Assembly: GCA_002372465.1 (NCBI GenBank)
Contig: DFGW01000006.1
Location: forward strand, 1-22,296
Direction: 5' to 3'
DNA from: Butyrivibrio sp. UBA3740
GTDB taxonomy: Bacteria; Bacillota; Clostridia; Lachnospirales; Lachnospiraceae
DNA length: 22,296 nucleotides
The notes below the pieces were generated by a model. That model was not told the origin of the DNA and searched no databases. It saw only the letters and a list, made by a program, of their open reading frames with translations. This document shows, one piece after another, positions 1 to 8,316 of the stretch. The position numbers were made by a program, and so were the translations under genes. The first letter of the stretch is position 1. The number at the start of each line of letters is the position of its first letter.

Positions 1-36
1 AAAAAACAGCACCGGACATTTGACTATCCGATGCTG
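1..36 (-). terminator. Rho-independent terminator
   Basis: Read on the minus strand, a 10-bp stem (27-36 pairing with 7-16, with one G-U wobble) encloses a 10-nt loop and is followed by at least six U residues that run off the window edge. It could end transcripts from the lipoprotein gene at 145-888, or end a short transcript that begins at the promoter at 94-122. Confidence 0.8.
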
Positions 37-93
37 TGTAATCTATCTGCTAATCTGGGTCTCAATATAGCTTGGCCCTAACACGGCGAATAT

Positions 94-122
94 ATATTAC
101 CATGTCAGGGCAGATTTGTAAA
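94..122 (-). promoter_or_regulatory. Sigma-A type promoter between lipoprotein gene and terminator
   Basis: On the minus strand there is a TTTACA -35 box (117-122), a 17-bp spacer and a TAATAT -10 box (94-99) preceded by TGG, an extended -10 feature. The predicted start is near 87. The same TGGTAATAT string occurs in the trp promoter in this window. The only visible product within the window is an RNA of about 87 nt ending at the terminator at 1-36, or a leader for a gene beyond the edge. Confidence 0.55.
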
Positions 123-144
123 AACATGGACCTGGAGGGCCACC

Positions 145-888
145 TTACGGTGCAGGCTTTGCGTCTTCTGACTCAGGGTCTATGAATTTCAGAGCGTTCA
201 TATAATCCTCATATTCCTGCATTGTGATCTTGCTGCCGTTATAGGAAAAATCACTGTTCTCATCGTACATATCATCCTCAGATTCCCAGTATTCGGCATT
301 TATTTCTATCGTCTCTACAATCTCACCGCTTCCATTATATCTTGTAAGTGTCAGCATTTGTCTGCCTGCATGGGTAAAATCGCTGTGGCTTACGTATACA
401 TGCCCGTTACCTTTATATACTCCGCATGCAGCTGCTGTTCCATCACCGCAGTCCAGCAGCAGAAGCTCTCCGTCTCTTACATCATAAATATTGTATCCGT
501 AGAAAACGGTTGAAACCAAAAGTTCATCCTTCCCATCCTCATCAACATCATAGTAGAACGCCACAGGCTCCATATCAAAGTCCTCTCTCACAAAGCTGAA
601 TATCTCTGAGTAGGTCCTTCCGTCAAGCTTTAGTTCATCATTAAGGAACTGCACATACACGTCATGATCATCGGAAACTGTTTCCGGCTCTGAGGATACC
701 TGTTCATTTTCAGCCAAAGTCTGCTCAGGCATTTCCTCTGCTTCTTTTGTCTCTTTGCTCTCTGCTGCCTCTTCTGTCTCGTCAACCGGCTTTTCTTCAA
801 CTTTTGCGCTCCCGCATCCGATCATAGTAGCCAGGCAACAGCCTGCTGCCAGTATAGTTATCAAATTTACTGTTTTCTTATTTTTCAT
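145..888 (-). CDS. Putative secreted lipoprotein, function unknown
   Basis: A 247-residue protein with a lipoprotein signal peptide: basic start, hydrophobic core, and a lipobox (MIGC) placing the acylated cysteine at residue 25. Residues about 30-70 form a Glu-rich, low-complexity linker. The globular part follows; its DVDEDGKDE segment (about 115-123) resembles the calcium-binding loops of FG-GAP/EF-hand-like repeats. The start is an ATG preceded by AAAGGG at short spacing. It lies 75 bp downstream of the symporter-like gene on the same strand with no convincing terminator between, so it may be cotranscribed with it. The role is not recognised; extracytoplasmic location is the only safe inference. 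The lgt gene in this window encodes the enzyme that would lipidate such a protein. Confidence 0.8.
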   Translation of the reverse strand: MKNKKTVNLITILAAGCCLATMIGCGSAKVEEKPVDETEEAAESKETKEAEEMPEQTLAENEQVSSEPETVSDDHDVYVQFLNDELKLDGRTYSEIFSFVREDFDMEPVAFYYDVDEDGKDELLVSTVFYGYNIYDVRDGELLLLDCGDGTAAACGVYKGNGHVYVSHSDFTHAGRQMLTLTRYNGSGEIVETIEINAEYWESEDDMYDENSDFSYNGSKITMQEYEDYMNALKFIDPESEDAKPAP

Positions 889-963
889 ATTTCCCTTTTT
901 TCAATCTCCCTTCAAATTTGTCCCTCAGAATCGTCAACGGGGATGTTTTTAAAAAATGGATCA

Positions 964-2565
964 CTAACCACGTCCCCTGAGTCCACTTCCCTTTACACAG
1001 CCACTCTTCCAGGCGCTCATCAGTATCTCAAGCTGGAGGCAGTAGCCATTGACTGCCGGCAGGAGATATCCGATGGTTGAGGCGATGATGACAGCCAGTG
1101 GCATCATTGACAGGTCCGTTCCGGTAGCTGAAAAAAGAATCGGAAGAACCGCCACGGCTGAACCAGGAATGGGCGGCGCTGCGATTGCAACGATTACTGC
1201 CACAAACACAAGCTTTACAAGGGTTATGGGACTTACACCGCCAAGAGCCATGTCTGTCAGAACCCAGACAGTTGAGCCAAGCAAAATAGCCCCGTTTGGC
1301 ATATATATCACTATACCCAGAGGCAGCGCAAAATCCGTAAACTTCTCTTCTATCTTCCAGCGCTCCTTGCAGCACTTCATGCTCTCGGGAAGAGCTGAAA
1401 CCTGCGAACTGGTGGTAAGGTTGATGGCAAGAGCAGGAAGCTGTGCGCTAAACATCCATAGGAAGCTCTTTCCTGTCACAATTCTTGCACGGATAATGGT
1501 TATCAGTATCAGTAACGCCATTCCGGCAAGACAGATGATCACTATCCTTGAAAGACTACCAAGCCTTCCTATATTGCCCCCAAGAAGTAGATTCGTGATT
1601 CCAAGATAAACAAACACCGGAAGGAGCTTACACACCACTAGCATCATGCGATTAAACAGAGAACTAAACTCATCTATAAGAGCTCTTATCCTTCTGATCT
1701 TCTCCCCCAATGTCAGCATAACAAGTCCGATGAAAATTCCAAGAACGATCACCTGAAGATCATTGTCTATCCTGAAGGGCTCCACAAGGTTTCCGGGGAT
1801 TATGTCAAGGGCCAGGGTGAGCAGGTCAGAAAAGACATTTTCCCCCGCCGACTTCCCGGCGGAAACAAGGCCCATGGGAATACCAATTGCAACCATCACT
1901 ACCATGGCGATGCCATAGGTCAAAAGCATTCGAAGAACGAGCCTGACGCCCAGCTTGCCAAAAGAGGTTATATCACCAATACCGATTATTCCTGCGATAA
2001 CAGCGAAGAACACAAGGGGTGTAGCCAGTGCTGAAAAAACAGACGAAAGCTTACTGAAAAGACCTGCAATAAGCGGCGCAAGATAGTCTTCCACCACATA
2101 TCCGGGCATGGCTGATGAAGCTACCCAGGTAAGGAACGCCATCACAACGCCGGCAAGAACACCGATAAGAAGCGCGTTCTTGATGGGTTTCACCGGTGCA
2201 GGTATGGTAACAATATTTAAGCTTCTGTTCTCACGGAAAGTATACTGGGGATAGAGATTCAGCTTTGCCAGCATATCATAGGCCATGACATCATCCGGAT
2301 CTATTACCAGAGGATTGTGTCTTGAGCCCTGCTGGGCAAGTTCAAACCTGATTCCGCTAAAGCTCTTTATGCCTCTTATAATACAGGGGCCATTGGTTCC
2401 GTAGCACTCCCTGAAGCGCAATAAAAGTTCTTCCAGTGTCAGACGCAGTTTAACTGTGCTGCTGGCTCTTTTCCCGGCGGCCTTTTTGTAGGTCTCTTCG
2501 GCCTGGGCTGACCAGGTATCTATAACCTCATCTGTGAGGACTCTTGTGTCCTGAAAGAAAACCAT
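964..2565 (-). CDS. Dicarboxylate/amino-acid:cation symporter-like protein with extra N-terminal domain
   Basis: This 533-residue protein has a soluble region at about 1-125, then an SLC1/DAACS-type membrane domain (about 127-515) with roughly eight helices and two re-entrant hairpins. Family landmarks are TTSSQVSALP at 385-394 (hairpin 1), MPNGA at 422-426 (the usual NMDGT motif of helix 7), and PGSAVAVLP at 467-475 (hairpin 2). Helix 8 lacks the Asp and Arg that bind acidic amino acids in characterised members, so the substrate is open. The N-terminal region looks like a degenerate GHKL ATPase fold: residues 41-50 resemble an N-box but carry Arg where the Mg-binding Asn should be, and 109-121 resemble the last strands of the ATPase domain in the MATE protein at 10592-12373. 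The ATG has AAAGGAG seven bases upstream. It is divergent from surE across 81 bp. Confidence 0.82.
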   Translation of the reverse strand: MVFFQDTRVLTDEVIDTWSAQAEETYKKAAGKRASSTVKLRLTLEELLLRFRECYGTNGPCIIRGIKSFSGIRFELAQQGSRHNPLVIDPDDVMAYDMLAKLNLYPQYTFRENRSLNIVTIPAPVKPIKNALLIGVLAGVVMAFLTWVASSAMPGYVVEDYLAPLIAGLFSKLSSVFSALATPLVFFAVIAGIIGIGDITSFGKLGVRLVLRMLLTYGIAMVVMVAIGIPMGLVSAGKSAGENVFSDLLTLALDIIPGNLVEPFRIDNDLQVIVLGIFIGLVMLTLGEKIRRIRALIDEFSSLFNRMMLVVCKLLPVFVYLGITNLLLGGNIGRLGSLSRIVIICLAGMALLILITIIRARIVTGKSFLWMFSAQLPALAINLTTSSQVSALPESMKCCKERWKIEEKFTDFALPLGIVIYMPNGAILLGSTVWVLTDMALGGVSPITLVKLVFVAVIVAIAAPPIPGSAVAVLPILFSATGTDLSMMPLAVIIASTIGYLLPAVNGYCLQLEILMSAWKSGCVKGSGLRGRG

Positions 2566-2646
2566 ATAGTTTCTCCTTTTTATCTACTACTAAATAGAAT
2601 AACAGAAAAATGGAAAAAAATGGGAAATTGCGGTACAGTATTATCT

Positions 2647-3360
2647 ATGAGAAAAATACTTTTAACAAACGACGATGGAATAAATTCAGACGGACTTTTG
2701 CGCCTTGCAAAAGCAGCAGCAGAAATAGGCCAAGTATGGATAGTGGCCCCACACTCCCAAAGAAGCGCTATGTCCCACAGTGTAACCCTAAGAGAGCCTT
2801 TTGAGGTATGGGAAGTGCCTTTTCCTGTGGAAGGAGTAAGAGCCTTTGCCTGCAGCGGAACACCTTCAGACTGCGTAAGGGTTGGAGTCCTAAATATAGT
2901 TCCCGGAAAGCCCGACCTGGTCTTTTCCGGCATTAACTACGGCTACAATGTGGCAGCGGATCTTCAGTACTCAGCAACTGTCGGTGCAGCATTCGAAGCA
3001 GCCTTTCAGGGCGTCCACACCATTGCTTTTTCAGAAGGTGCCATTGATATCCATGAGGTCACAGACCAATACCTTTCCCAGATCATGGAGGAGCTCATTG
3101 ATAAGCCCCTGAACGGAAGGCAGATATGGAATGTGAATTTCCCGGGGTGTCCTTTTTCAGAGTGCAAAGGAATTGCCTATGACAGGACAGTCTCCTTTGA
3201 TGGCTTTTATAAAGACCGCTATCAGGAAACCGGACTTTCCAACGGCCACAGATCCTTCATGGTTGATGGCATCAGAAACTGGGAGGCCACGGAAGGAACT
3301 GACCTTCGGGCCATCCTTGATCACTTTGTTTCTGTGGGCATAGCAAATAATATATCGTGA
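2647..3360 (+). CDS. surE: 5'/3'-nucleotidase SurE
   Basis: A 237-residue survival protein E, a metal-dependent nucleotidase that removes phosphate from nucleoside 5'- and 3'-monophosphates and can act on short polyphosphates. The family signature ILLTNDDG sits at residues 4-11, with the metal ligands Asp9, Asp10, Ser40 (SQRSAMSH loop) and Asn97 (SGINYGYN). The start at 2647 puts the first strand at the N-terminus as in the family; an in-frame ATG at 2620 would add nine unrelated residues. Neither ATG has a clear Shine-Dalgarno, so the start is chosen by homology. TAGAAT at 2595-2600 could be a -10 box. It is the only plus-strand gene in the first 19.9 kb, and its last 40 bases overlap the 3' end of the convergent RyR-domain gene. 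Confidence 0.93.
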   Translation: MRKILLTNDDGINSDGLLRLAKAAAEIGQVWIVAPHSQRSAMSHSVTLREPFEVWEVPFPVEGVRAFACSGTPSDCVRVGVLNIVPGKPDLVFSGINYGYNVAADLQYSATVGAAFEAAFQGVHTIAFSEGAIDIHEVTDQYLSQIMEELIDKPLNGRQIWNVNFPGCPFSECKGIAYDRTVSFDGFYKDRYQETGLSNGHRSFMVDGIRNWEATEGTDLRAILDHFVSVGIANNIS

Positions 3361-4178
3361 ACAATGCGGACATTTTCTCTGTCCATTTCCTTGTAATCAG
3401 GCTTTTTACCTGTATAGCTGCTCTCTTTGTCTGAGAGCGCATCAAGCTCCTCCCAGGGCACAAGGCAGCCGTGGAGCTTGTTCTTCGTATCCTTCAAAAC
3501 GCGGATGGCCTTATCTTCAAGGTACATCTGTCCGCGCTCTTTTATTGTCTCATCACTCATCCGGTCATAGCCCATGGAGTAATGGAATGCGCACCACCTA
3601 AGGTGTTCTGACCTGGCAAGGTTCTCAAGTAACTTCCCTTCAATAGCTCTTTTCCCAATTGACAGGCGGCTTAAGAGACTGTTTAAGTAATCGGCACTGG
3701 CTCTGCAGCTCATGCGGCTGAAATAATCGCATCTCTCCCACTGCTTTGCGGCACTCTCATTCTCACCGCAGTAGTAGTGGTTGATCTGAACCGCCAGCTT
3801 GTCCATCCTGCCGTACCTGAGTTTAAAAAAGCCGTCAATGTTCTCAAGCTCCGGATCAAAGACAGCCAGGTGGAAGGTGCTCCCCTCAAACTGCCCGTTG
3901 GCGACAATCTTGCGAAGGCACTCCTGTCCGACTCTGCCAAAACCCACCAGAAGGCACTCTGTAGCCTCCGTAGCTCTCCCATCACTGTCAAAAGAGACAG
4001 CGTCGCAGATAGGATACTCCTGCATAAGGAGCCTTGCCACCAGCTCGGGACGCTCAAAGACCTTTACAGAGCCAAATCCGTACCTTCCCTCCATGGCAAG
4101 AAGGGATGCCCCGTCTTCATCGCCCCGCCCCAGCATCACCAGCTGAGACTGGGATGGAGAGATACCTCTTTTCTCCAT
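3321..4178 (-). CDS. C-terminal fragment of a split Rossmann/RyR-domain protein
   Basis: 285 residues from the first ATG, though the frame is open up to 4220 and the extra residues (for example LAYARKLLQ) read as genuine protein. Residues 76-91 hold a Rossmann GFGRVG motif, as in TrkA-N/RCK nucleotide-binding domains; what precedes looks like a second Rossmann unit lacking its first strand and glycine loop. Residues about 184-275 match an RyR domain: LARSEHLRW, the LVPWEEL segment near 239-245, and the DRENVR segment near 266-271. No ribosome binding site precedes 4178, and the upstream frame (4136-4591) encodes the expected membrane part. I infer one ancestral gene broken by a small frame-disrupting deletion near 4200-4220, or a sequencing error there. 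Its 3' end overlaps surE tail-to-tail. Confidence 0.7.
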   Translation of the reverse strand: MEKRGISPSQSQLVMLGRGDEDGASLLAMEGRYGFGSVKVFERPELVARLLMQEYPICDAVSFDSDGRATEATECLLVGFGRVGQECLRKIVANGQFEGSTFHLAVFDPELENIDGFFKLRYGRMDKLAVQINHYYCGENESAAKQWERCDYFSRMSCRASADYLNSLLSRLSIGKRAIEGKLLENLARSEHLRWCAFHYSMGYDRMSDETIKERGQMYLEDKAIRVLKDTKNKLHGCLVPWEELDALSDKESSYTGKKPDYKEMDRENVRIVHDILFAMPTETK

Positions 4179-4591
4179 GCTCTGAAGGAGCTTTCTGGCA
4201 TAAGCCAGGTGCGAAGTCTTTTAACCTCGCCCCTTCCAAGAGTATTAACAAGAACACTGACCAGGGCATAATATGCAAAGAAGTGTACCGTCCAGAAAAG
4301 AAACAGCATCACAGGATTTTTGGCGGTGAGATTCACAAACTCCTCCGCCCTGAAGGCTCCTCCGAACATCTTACCGATATCCAGCACAGTCCTGAAAACC
4401 GCTGTAGGAGTCATGCCCAGCAAAGACGAATTGATGAAACCATAAATAAAGATTCCGCCCAACAGCGCAACTGTAAAGGCGAAACCTGTCCACTTCTCTC
4501 TGTTCTCATCATCAATTGCAAGATAAAAGATCAGCGCTAGAAAAAGTGCAGCTGAAATCAGAATAATTACAATACTTTCCCCAAATACCAT
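4136..4591 (-). CDS. N-terminal membrane fragment of the split Rossmann/RyR-domain protein
   Basis: 151 residues with three hydrophobic segments (roughly 5-28, 34-55 and 92-118), a shape like the membrane anchors of ion-channel or ligand-regulated NAD-binding proteins. After the third helix the sequence NTLGRGEVKRLR looks like the link to a cytoplasmic Rossmann domain, but the frame then runs through about 25 unrelated residues to a stop inside the coding region of the next fragment. The start is set at 4591 because AGGGG lies six bases before it; an ATG two codons earlier (4597) would touch the AGGGG directly. It begins 17 bp after the manA stop, so it is probably read from the manA promoter. 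The function of the intact family is not known to me. Confidence 0.65.
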   Translation of the reverse strand: MVFGESIVIILISAALFLALIFYLAIDDENREKWTGFAFTVALLGGIFIYGFINSSLLGMTPTAVFRTVLDIGKMFGGAFRAEEFVNLTAKNPVMLFLFWTVHFFAYYALVSVLVNTLGRGEVKRLRTWLMPESSFRAWRKEVSLHPSLSW

Positions 4592-4608
4592 TTGCATCCC
4601 CTGTTCCC

Positions 4609-5547
4609 TTAAGGAACCTTTGTAACAATGATCTCGCCCTCTCCGAGGACCTGATACTCTCCTGCTCCTGCAGGGATAAAGGCAGACTCACCCTTTTTGA
4701 AGGTGACTTCATCTTCTCCGCAGCAGATACTGACTTCTCCCTCAACTACAAGGACACTGACAAAAGAGCTAACGTCTGCATGTCCGCTAAAGGAAGAATC
4801 CTTTGTAACTGTCGCATGTTTAACCTTAAAATATTCGCAGTTGATGAGGAAATCCCCAAAATCCCCAAGCTTATCAGGCTTTACAAGTTTAGTTACGTCC
4901 AGTGCCTGGTTGATATGAAGAGGTCTTGCCTTTCCGTCAGCTCCGACCCTTCCGTAATCATATATTCTGTAAGTTACGTTGGAGCTCTGCTGAATCTCAG
5001 CCAGAACAACTCCGCCGCCAATAGCATGCAAAGTACCCGGAGTAATATAGATAACATCTCCCGGTTTAACCTTTACCTTATTAAGGACTTCCTCAAGGGT
5101 ATTGTTCTCAATCCTCTCCTTGAATTCGTCCTTGGTGATGCTGTGGGCAAAGCCCTCATAGAGGAAGGCATCCTCAAAGGTCTGAAGGATATACCACATC
5201 TCTGTCTTTCCGTGCTGTCCCTCATGAGCAAGTGCATACTCCTCATCGGGATGAACCTGGATAGAAAGAGGCTTCTTCGCATCTATAAGCTTGATAAGAA
5301 TAGGAAAATCATCATACTTCCCGCAGTTCTTACCAAGTATGCCCTTGCCCTTTGCCTTAATAAGTTCATCCAGGGGCTTTCCTGCAAACTCGCCCTCAGC
5401 GATCAGCGATTTTCCATCCTTATGGTCTGAAAGAAGCCATGCCTCAGCACACACATCGCCATCATATTCTATTCCGTAATCTTCTACCAGCCTGTGCCCA
5501 CCCCAAAGGTAGTCCTTAATAGCCGGTTTAAGTTTATATATATTCAT
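4609..5547 (-). CDS. manA: Mannose-6-phosphate isomerase, class I
   Basis: A 312-residue, zinc-dependent cupin enzyme that interconverts mannose 6-phosphate and fructose 6-phosphate, feeding mannose into glycolysis or supplying GDP-mannose synthesis. Zinc ligands of the family are visible: Gln97 and His99 in the QVHPD motif, Glu116 in KTEMWY and His174 in TLHAIGGG. The catalytic-region arginines lie in YRIYDYGR (193-200). The length fits the short Firmicute form (about 310-320 residues) rather than the roughly 390-residue enterobacterial form. It has its own promoter at 5599-5627 and is followed 17 bp later by the membrane fragment of the split RyR protein, suggesting a two-gene transcript. 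Confidence 0.95.
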   Translation of the reverse strand: MNIYKLKPAIKDYLWGGHRLVEDYGIEYDGDVCAEAWLLSDHKDGKSLIAEGEFAGKPLDELIKAKGKGILGKNCGKYDDFPILIKLIDAKKPLSIQVHPDEEYALAHEGQHGKTEMWYILQTFEDAFLYEGFAHSITKDEFKERIENNTLEEVLNKVKVKPGDVIYITPGTLHAIGGGVVLAEIQQSSNVTYRIYDYGRVGADGKARPLHINQALDVTKLVKPDKLGDFGDFLINCEYFKVKHATVTKDSSFSGHADVSSFVSVLVVEGEVSICCGEDEVTFKKGESAFIPAGAGEYQVLGEGEIIVTKVP

Positions 5548-5598
5548 GCCTCAACCTGAACTAAAATTAGTATTCCCCTACGCATAGTTAGAGAGTCT

Positions 5599-5627
5599 AT
5601 AATACCACAGTCAGGTGGCAAATTCAA
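5599..5627 (-). promoter_or_regulatory. Promoter of manA
   Basis: On the minus strand: TTGAAT at 5622-5627, a 17-bp spacer and TATTAT at 5599-5604 with an upstream TGG (extended -10). It abuts the trpA stop codon, so manA transcription starts independently just after the trp operon. No rho-independent terminator is visible between trpA and manA, so readthrough from trp is also possible. A small dyad, ACTAA-AA-TTAGT, lies at 5562-5573 in the leader. Confidence 0.65.
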
Positions 5628-5628
5628 A

Positions 5629-6405
5629 TCATGGCATTCGCTCCGCGGCCTTCATACTCTTGACGTATTCGCCAACGTACCTGGGGGCGTCTTTTCCGTA
5701 CTTTTCTATTAGTTTGATGATGGCAGAGCCAACGATGGCGCCGTCGGAGATGTCTGCCATCTTCTTAGCCTGCTCAGGGGTAGAGATTCCAAAGCCTATG
5801 GCACAGGGAACATCGGTGTTCTCCCTGATGGCTTTTACTATGGAAGAAAGGTCTGTCTTAATCTCACTTCTCATACCGGTTACACCAAGGCTTGAGACAA
5901 CGTAGATGAAGCCTTCTGCGTCTTTGGCGATGCTGGCGATCCTGTTCTCGGAGGTTGGTGCAATGAGGGAGATAAGGTCGACACCGTACTTTTGGCATAT
6001 TGGCTGAAACTCCTCCTTCTCTTCAAAGGGAAGATCCGGAAGGATGAGGCCGTCAATGCCGATCTCGCTGCAGGTCCTTATGAACTTGTCGGCGTCATAG
6101 GAGAAAACCACGTTGGCATAGGTCATAAAAACCATGGGTATAGTTACGTCCCTGCGAAGTTCTTTTACCATTTCAAAGATCTTGTCGGTGGTGGTTCCTG
6201 CTGTCAGGGCCCTAAGGTTGGCCCCCTGGATTACAGGGCCTTCAGCTGTGGGATCTGAGAAGGGGATTCCAAGCTCTATGAGATCTGCTCCGTTTGCTGC
6301 TGCCTCTTTTACCACGGCTACGGTGGTCTCAAGGTCAGGATCTCCGCAGGTTATGAAAGCTATAAAGGCTTTACCCTTTGCAAATGCGTTCTTTATATTA
6401 CTCAT
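5629..6405 (-). CDS. trpA: Tryptophan synthase alpha subunit
   Basis: 258 residues. It cleaves indole-3-glycerol phosphate to indole and glyceraldehyde 3-phosphate, passing indole to TrpB through the alpha-beta tunnel. The TIM-barrel signature [14 protein letters not shown] covers residues 44-57. Glu44 is the equivalent of the catalytic Glu49 of Salmonella TrpA, but the position of catalytic Asp60 holds a Glu (Glu55, codon GAA), an unusual conservative replacement. The phosphate-binding GFGIST segment is present in the second half. The ATG at 6405 has GGAGAG eight bases upstream and overlaps the trpB end by 8 bp; longer upstream frames lie inside trpB. Last gene of the trp operon. Confidence 0.96.
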   Translation of the reverse strand: MSNIKNAFAKGKAFIAFITCGDPDLETTVAVVKEAAANGADLIELGIPFSDPTAEGPVIQGANLRALTAGTTTDKIFEMVKELRRDVTIPMVFMTYANVVFSYDADKFIRTCSEIGIDGLILPDLPFEEKEEFQPICQKYGVDLISLIAPTSENRIASIAKDAEGFIYVVSSLGVTGMRSEIKTDLSSIVKAIRENTDVPCAIGFGISTPEQAKKMADISDGAIVGSAIIKLIEKYGKDAPRYVGEYVKSMKAAERMP

Positions 6406-7588
6406 TGATATTCTCTCCTCTGTATCTTGCGATGGCAGCGCAGTCCTTGTCACCTCTGCCGGAAATTGTTATTACAATGATCTGGTCCTTGCCCATCTGT
6501 GGTGCGATCTTCATAGCGTGGGCAATGGCGTGGGAGGATTCGATTGCCGGAATAATGCCCTCTGTCCTTGACAGGTATTCAAAGGCCTCTACTGCCTCCT
6601 CATCTGTGATGGGCACATACTCAGCTCTTCCTATGTCGTGAAGATAAGCGTGCTCCGGTCCTATGCCCGGATAGTCAAGTCCCGCTGAGATGGAGTATAC
6701 CGGAGCGATCTGGCCGTACTTGTCCTGACAGAAATATGACTTCATTCCGTGGAAGATTCCAAGGCGTCCTGTTGCGATTGTTGCTGCAGTTTCAAAGGTG
6801 TCAACGCCGCGCCCTGCAGCTTCGCAGCCGATGAGCCTTACATCCTTGTCCTCGATAAAGTTGTAGAAGGTACCGATGGCATTGGATCCGCCACCAACGC
6901 ATGCAAGAACTGCATCGGGAAGTCTTCCCTCCTTTTCAAGGATCTGCTCCTTGATTTCCTTGGAGATAACTGCCTGGAAGTCCCTTACGATTGTGGGGAA
7001 GGGATGAGGTCCCATAACAGATCCAAGACAGTAGTGGGTGTCACTAATCCTGCTGGTCCACTCTCTCATGGCCTCAGAAACCGCATCCTTAAGGGTAGCT
7101 GTTCCCGTGGTCACAGGGATAACCTCTGCCCCCAGAAGCCTCATCTTATATACATTAAGTGCCTGCCTCTTTGTGTCCTCTTCACCCATGAAGACCACGC
7201 ACTCCATTCCGAAAAGAGCAGCTGCCGTGGCAGTGGCTACACCGTGCTGCCCGGCACCTGTCTCTGCGATGAGCCTTGTCTTTCCCATCTTCCTGGCAAG
7301 AAGCGCCTGCCCGAGAACGTTATTGATCTTGTGGGCACCGGTGTGGTTTAAGTCCTCTCTCTTGAGGTAAATCTTAGCGCCGCCCAGGTCCTTTGTCATC
7401 TTCTCGGCGTAGTATAGCCTTGAAGGGCGTCCGGCATATTCATTAAAAAGAGTCTCCAGCTCCCTGTTAAATTCCGGGTCATCCTTATAGCGATTGTAGG
7501 CCTCCTCCAGTTCGATCACCGCATTCATCAGTGTCTCGGGAATATACTGGCCTCCATGTATTCCAAATCTTCCGTTTTCGTTACTCAT
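6398..7588 (-). CDS. trpB: Tryptophan synthase beta subunit
   Basis: 396 residues, PLP-dependent, condensing indole with L-serine to make tryptophan in an alpha2-beta2 complex with TrpA. The PLP lysine lies in HTGAHKINN; counted from the second of two adjacent ATGs it is Lys87, and the catalytic Glu of ETGAGQHG is Glu109, identical to Salmonella numbering. The phosphate-binding GGGSNAIG segment is near residue 233. Start choice: AGGAG is seven bases before the ATG at 7588 and only four before the ATG at 7591, so the second is preferred, but the difference is one residue. The trpF stop overlaps the start, indicating translational coupling. Confidence 0.97.
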   Translation of the reverse strand: MSNENGRFGIHGGQYIPETLMNAVIELEEAYNRYKDDPEFNRELETLFNEYAGRPSRLYYAEKMTKDLGGAKIYLKREDLNHTGAHKINNVLGQALLARKMGKTRLIAETGAGQHGVATATAAALFGMECVVFMGEEDTKRQALNVYKMRLLGAEVIPVTTGTATLKDAVSEAMREWTSRISDTHYCLGSVMGPHPFPTIVRDFQAVISKEIKEQILEKEGRLPDAVLACVGGGSNAIGTFYNFIEDKDVRLIGCEAAGRGVDTFETAATIATGRLGIFHGMKSYFCQDKYGQIAPVYSISAGLDYPGIGPEHAYLHDIGRAEYVPITDEEAVEAFEYLSRTEGIIPAIESSHAIAHAMKIAPQMGKDQIIVITISGRGDKDCAAIARYRGENINE

Positions 7589-8316
7589 CATATATCTCCT
7601 CTTTCCATTGCGCGTGCTGCATTTACAGCAAACTCACGCATCTTCTCCGGGTCCTTTAGTCCATCTGTCTCTATCCCGGAGCTCACATCAACTGCGTAGG
7701 GGTGGAGCGTTTCTATGGCATGCGCCACATTTTCAGGTCCAAGGCCCCCTGCCAGGAAGAAGGGCTTTTCTATCCCCGCCTCTTTAATCAGCTCCCAGTT
7801 AAAGGTCACTCCCGTGCCTTTTCCGGAATCAAGCAGCAGGTAGTCGGCCAAGGACCCCTTTATAGCTGCCAGTTTCTTCCTGATAGCCTCGCTTTTATTT
7901 GCCTCGCCGGATCCTGTGCTTTCTCCGCCCTTTACTACAAAGGCCTTGATAATAGGCTTATCGCCAATGAGCTTTCGAAGCCTTTCTATATACTCCTCAT
8001 CCTCATTTCCGTGGAGCTGAGCTATATCTATGATGCCCTCAGTCAAAAGAGCTGCTATCTTTCCCGGCTCTTCATCCACAAATACTCCAACAGCCTTTAT
8101 CCCCGGCAAAAGAGCCTTCTTAAGCTCCAGGGCCTTTTTTCTTGAAACAAAGCGCCTGCTCTTTTCCCAAAAGACAAAGCCCACATATTCAGGCTTAAGT
8201 TCATTGACTGCCTCGATGTCGGAAAGCCTTGTCAGTCCGCAGAACTTGATGCAGGTTTTATTTTTCCCAAATTTCTTTTCTTCCAAATTAATACTCTCCG
8301 ATTTTGGCTTTATCAC
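7588..8316 (-). CDS. trpF: Phosphoribosylanthranilate isomerase
   Basis: 242 residues; isomerises N-(5-phosphoribosyl)anthranilate to the 1-deoxyribulose 5-phosphate derivative, third step from anthranilate being closure by TrpC. Family motifs: KFCGLTR near residues 24-30 with the catalytic Cys, [14 protein letters not shown] with the catalytic Asp, and the phosphate-binding [10 protein letters not shown] and VSSGIE segments. The start is a GTG at 8316, overlapping the trpC stop as GTGA, with AAAGGG six bases before it. About 20 residues precede the first strand, longer than many homologues; no Met codon lies between the GTG and KFCGLTR. An insertion of charged residues (roughly 125-145) makes this protein longer than the usual 200-220. 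Confidence 0.95.
   Translation of the reverse strand: MIKPKSESINLEEKKFGKNKTCIKFCGLTRLSDIEAVNELKPEYVGFVFWEKSRRFVSRKKALELKKALLPGIKAVGVFVDEEPGKIAALLTEGIIDIAQLHGNEDEEYIERLRKLIGDKPIIKAFVVKGGESTGSGEANKSEAIRKKLAAIKGSLADYLLLDSGKGTGVTFNWELIKEAGIEKPFFLAGGLGPENVAHAIETLHPYAVDVSSGIETDGLKDPEKMREFAVNAARAMERGDI

Noticed and set aside
889..963. Terminator after the symporter gene
   Set aside because: Only a 3-bp stem before a U-run is seen on the minus strand, too weak to call.
1049..1609. 186-codon plus-strand frame opposite the symporter gene
   Set aside because: Antisense shadow of a clearly recognisable membrane protein gene.
6406..6453. Upstream extension of trpA
   Set aside because: It would begin inside trpB; the ATG at 6405 has a good ribosome binding site and matches the family N-terminus.
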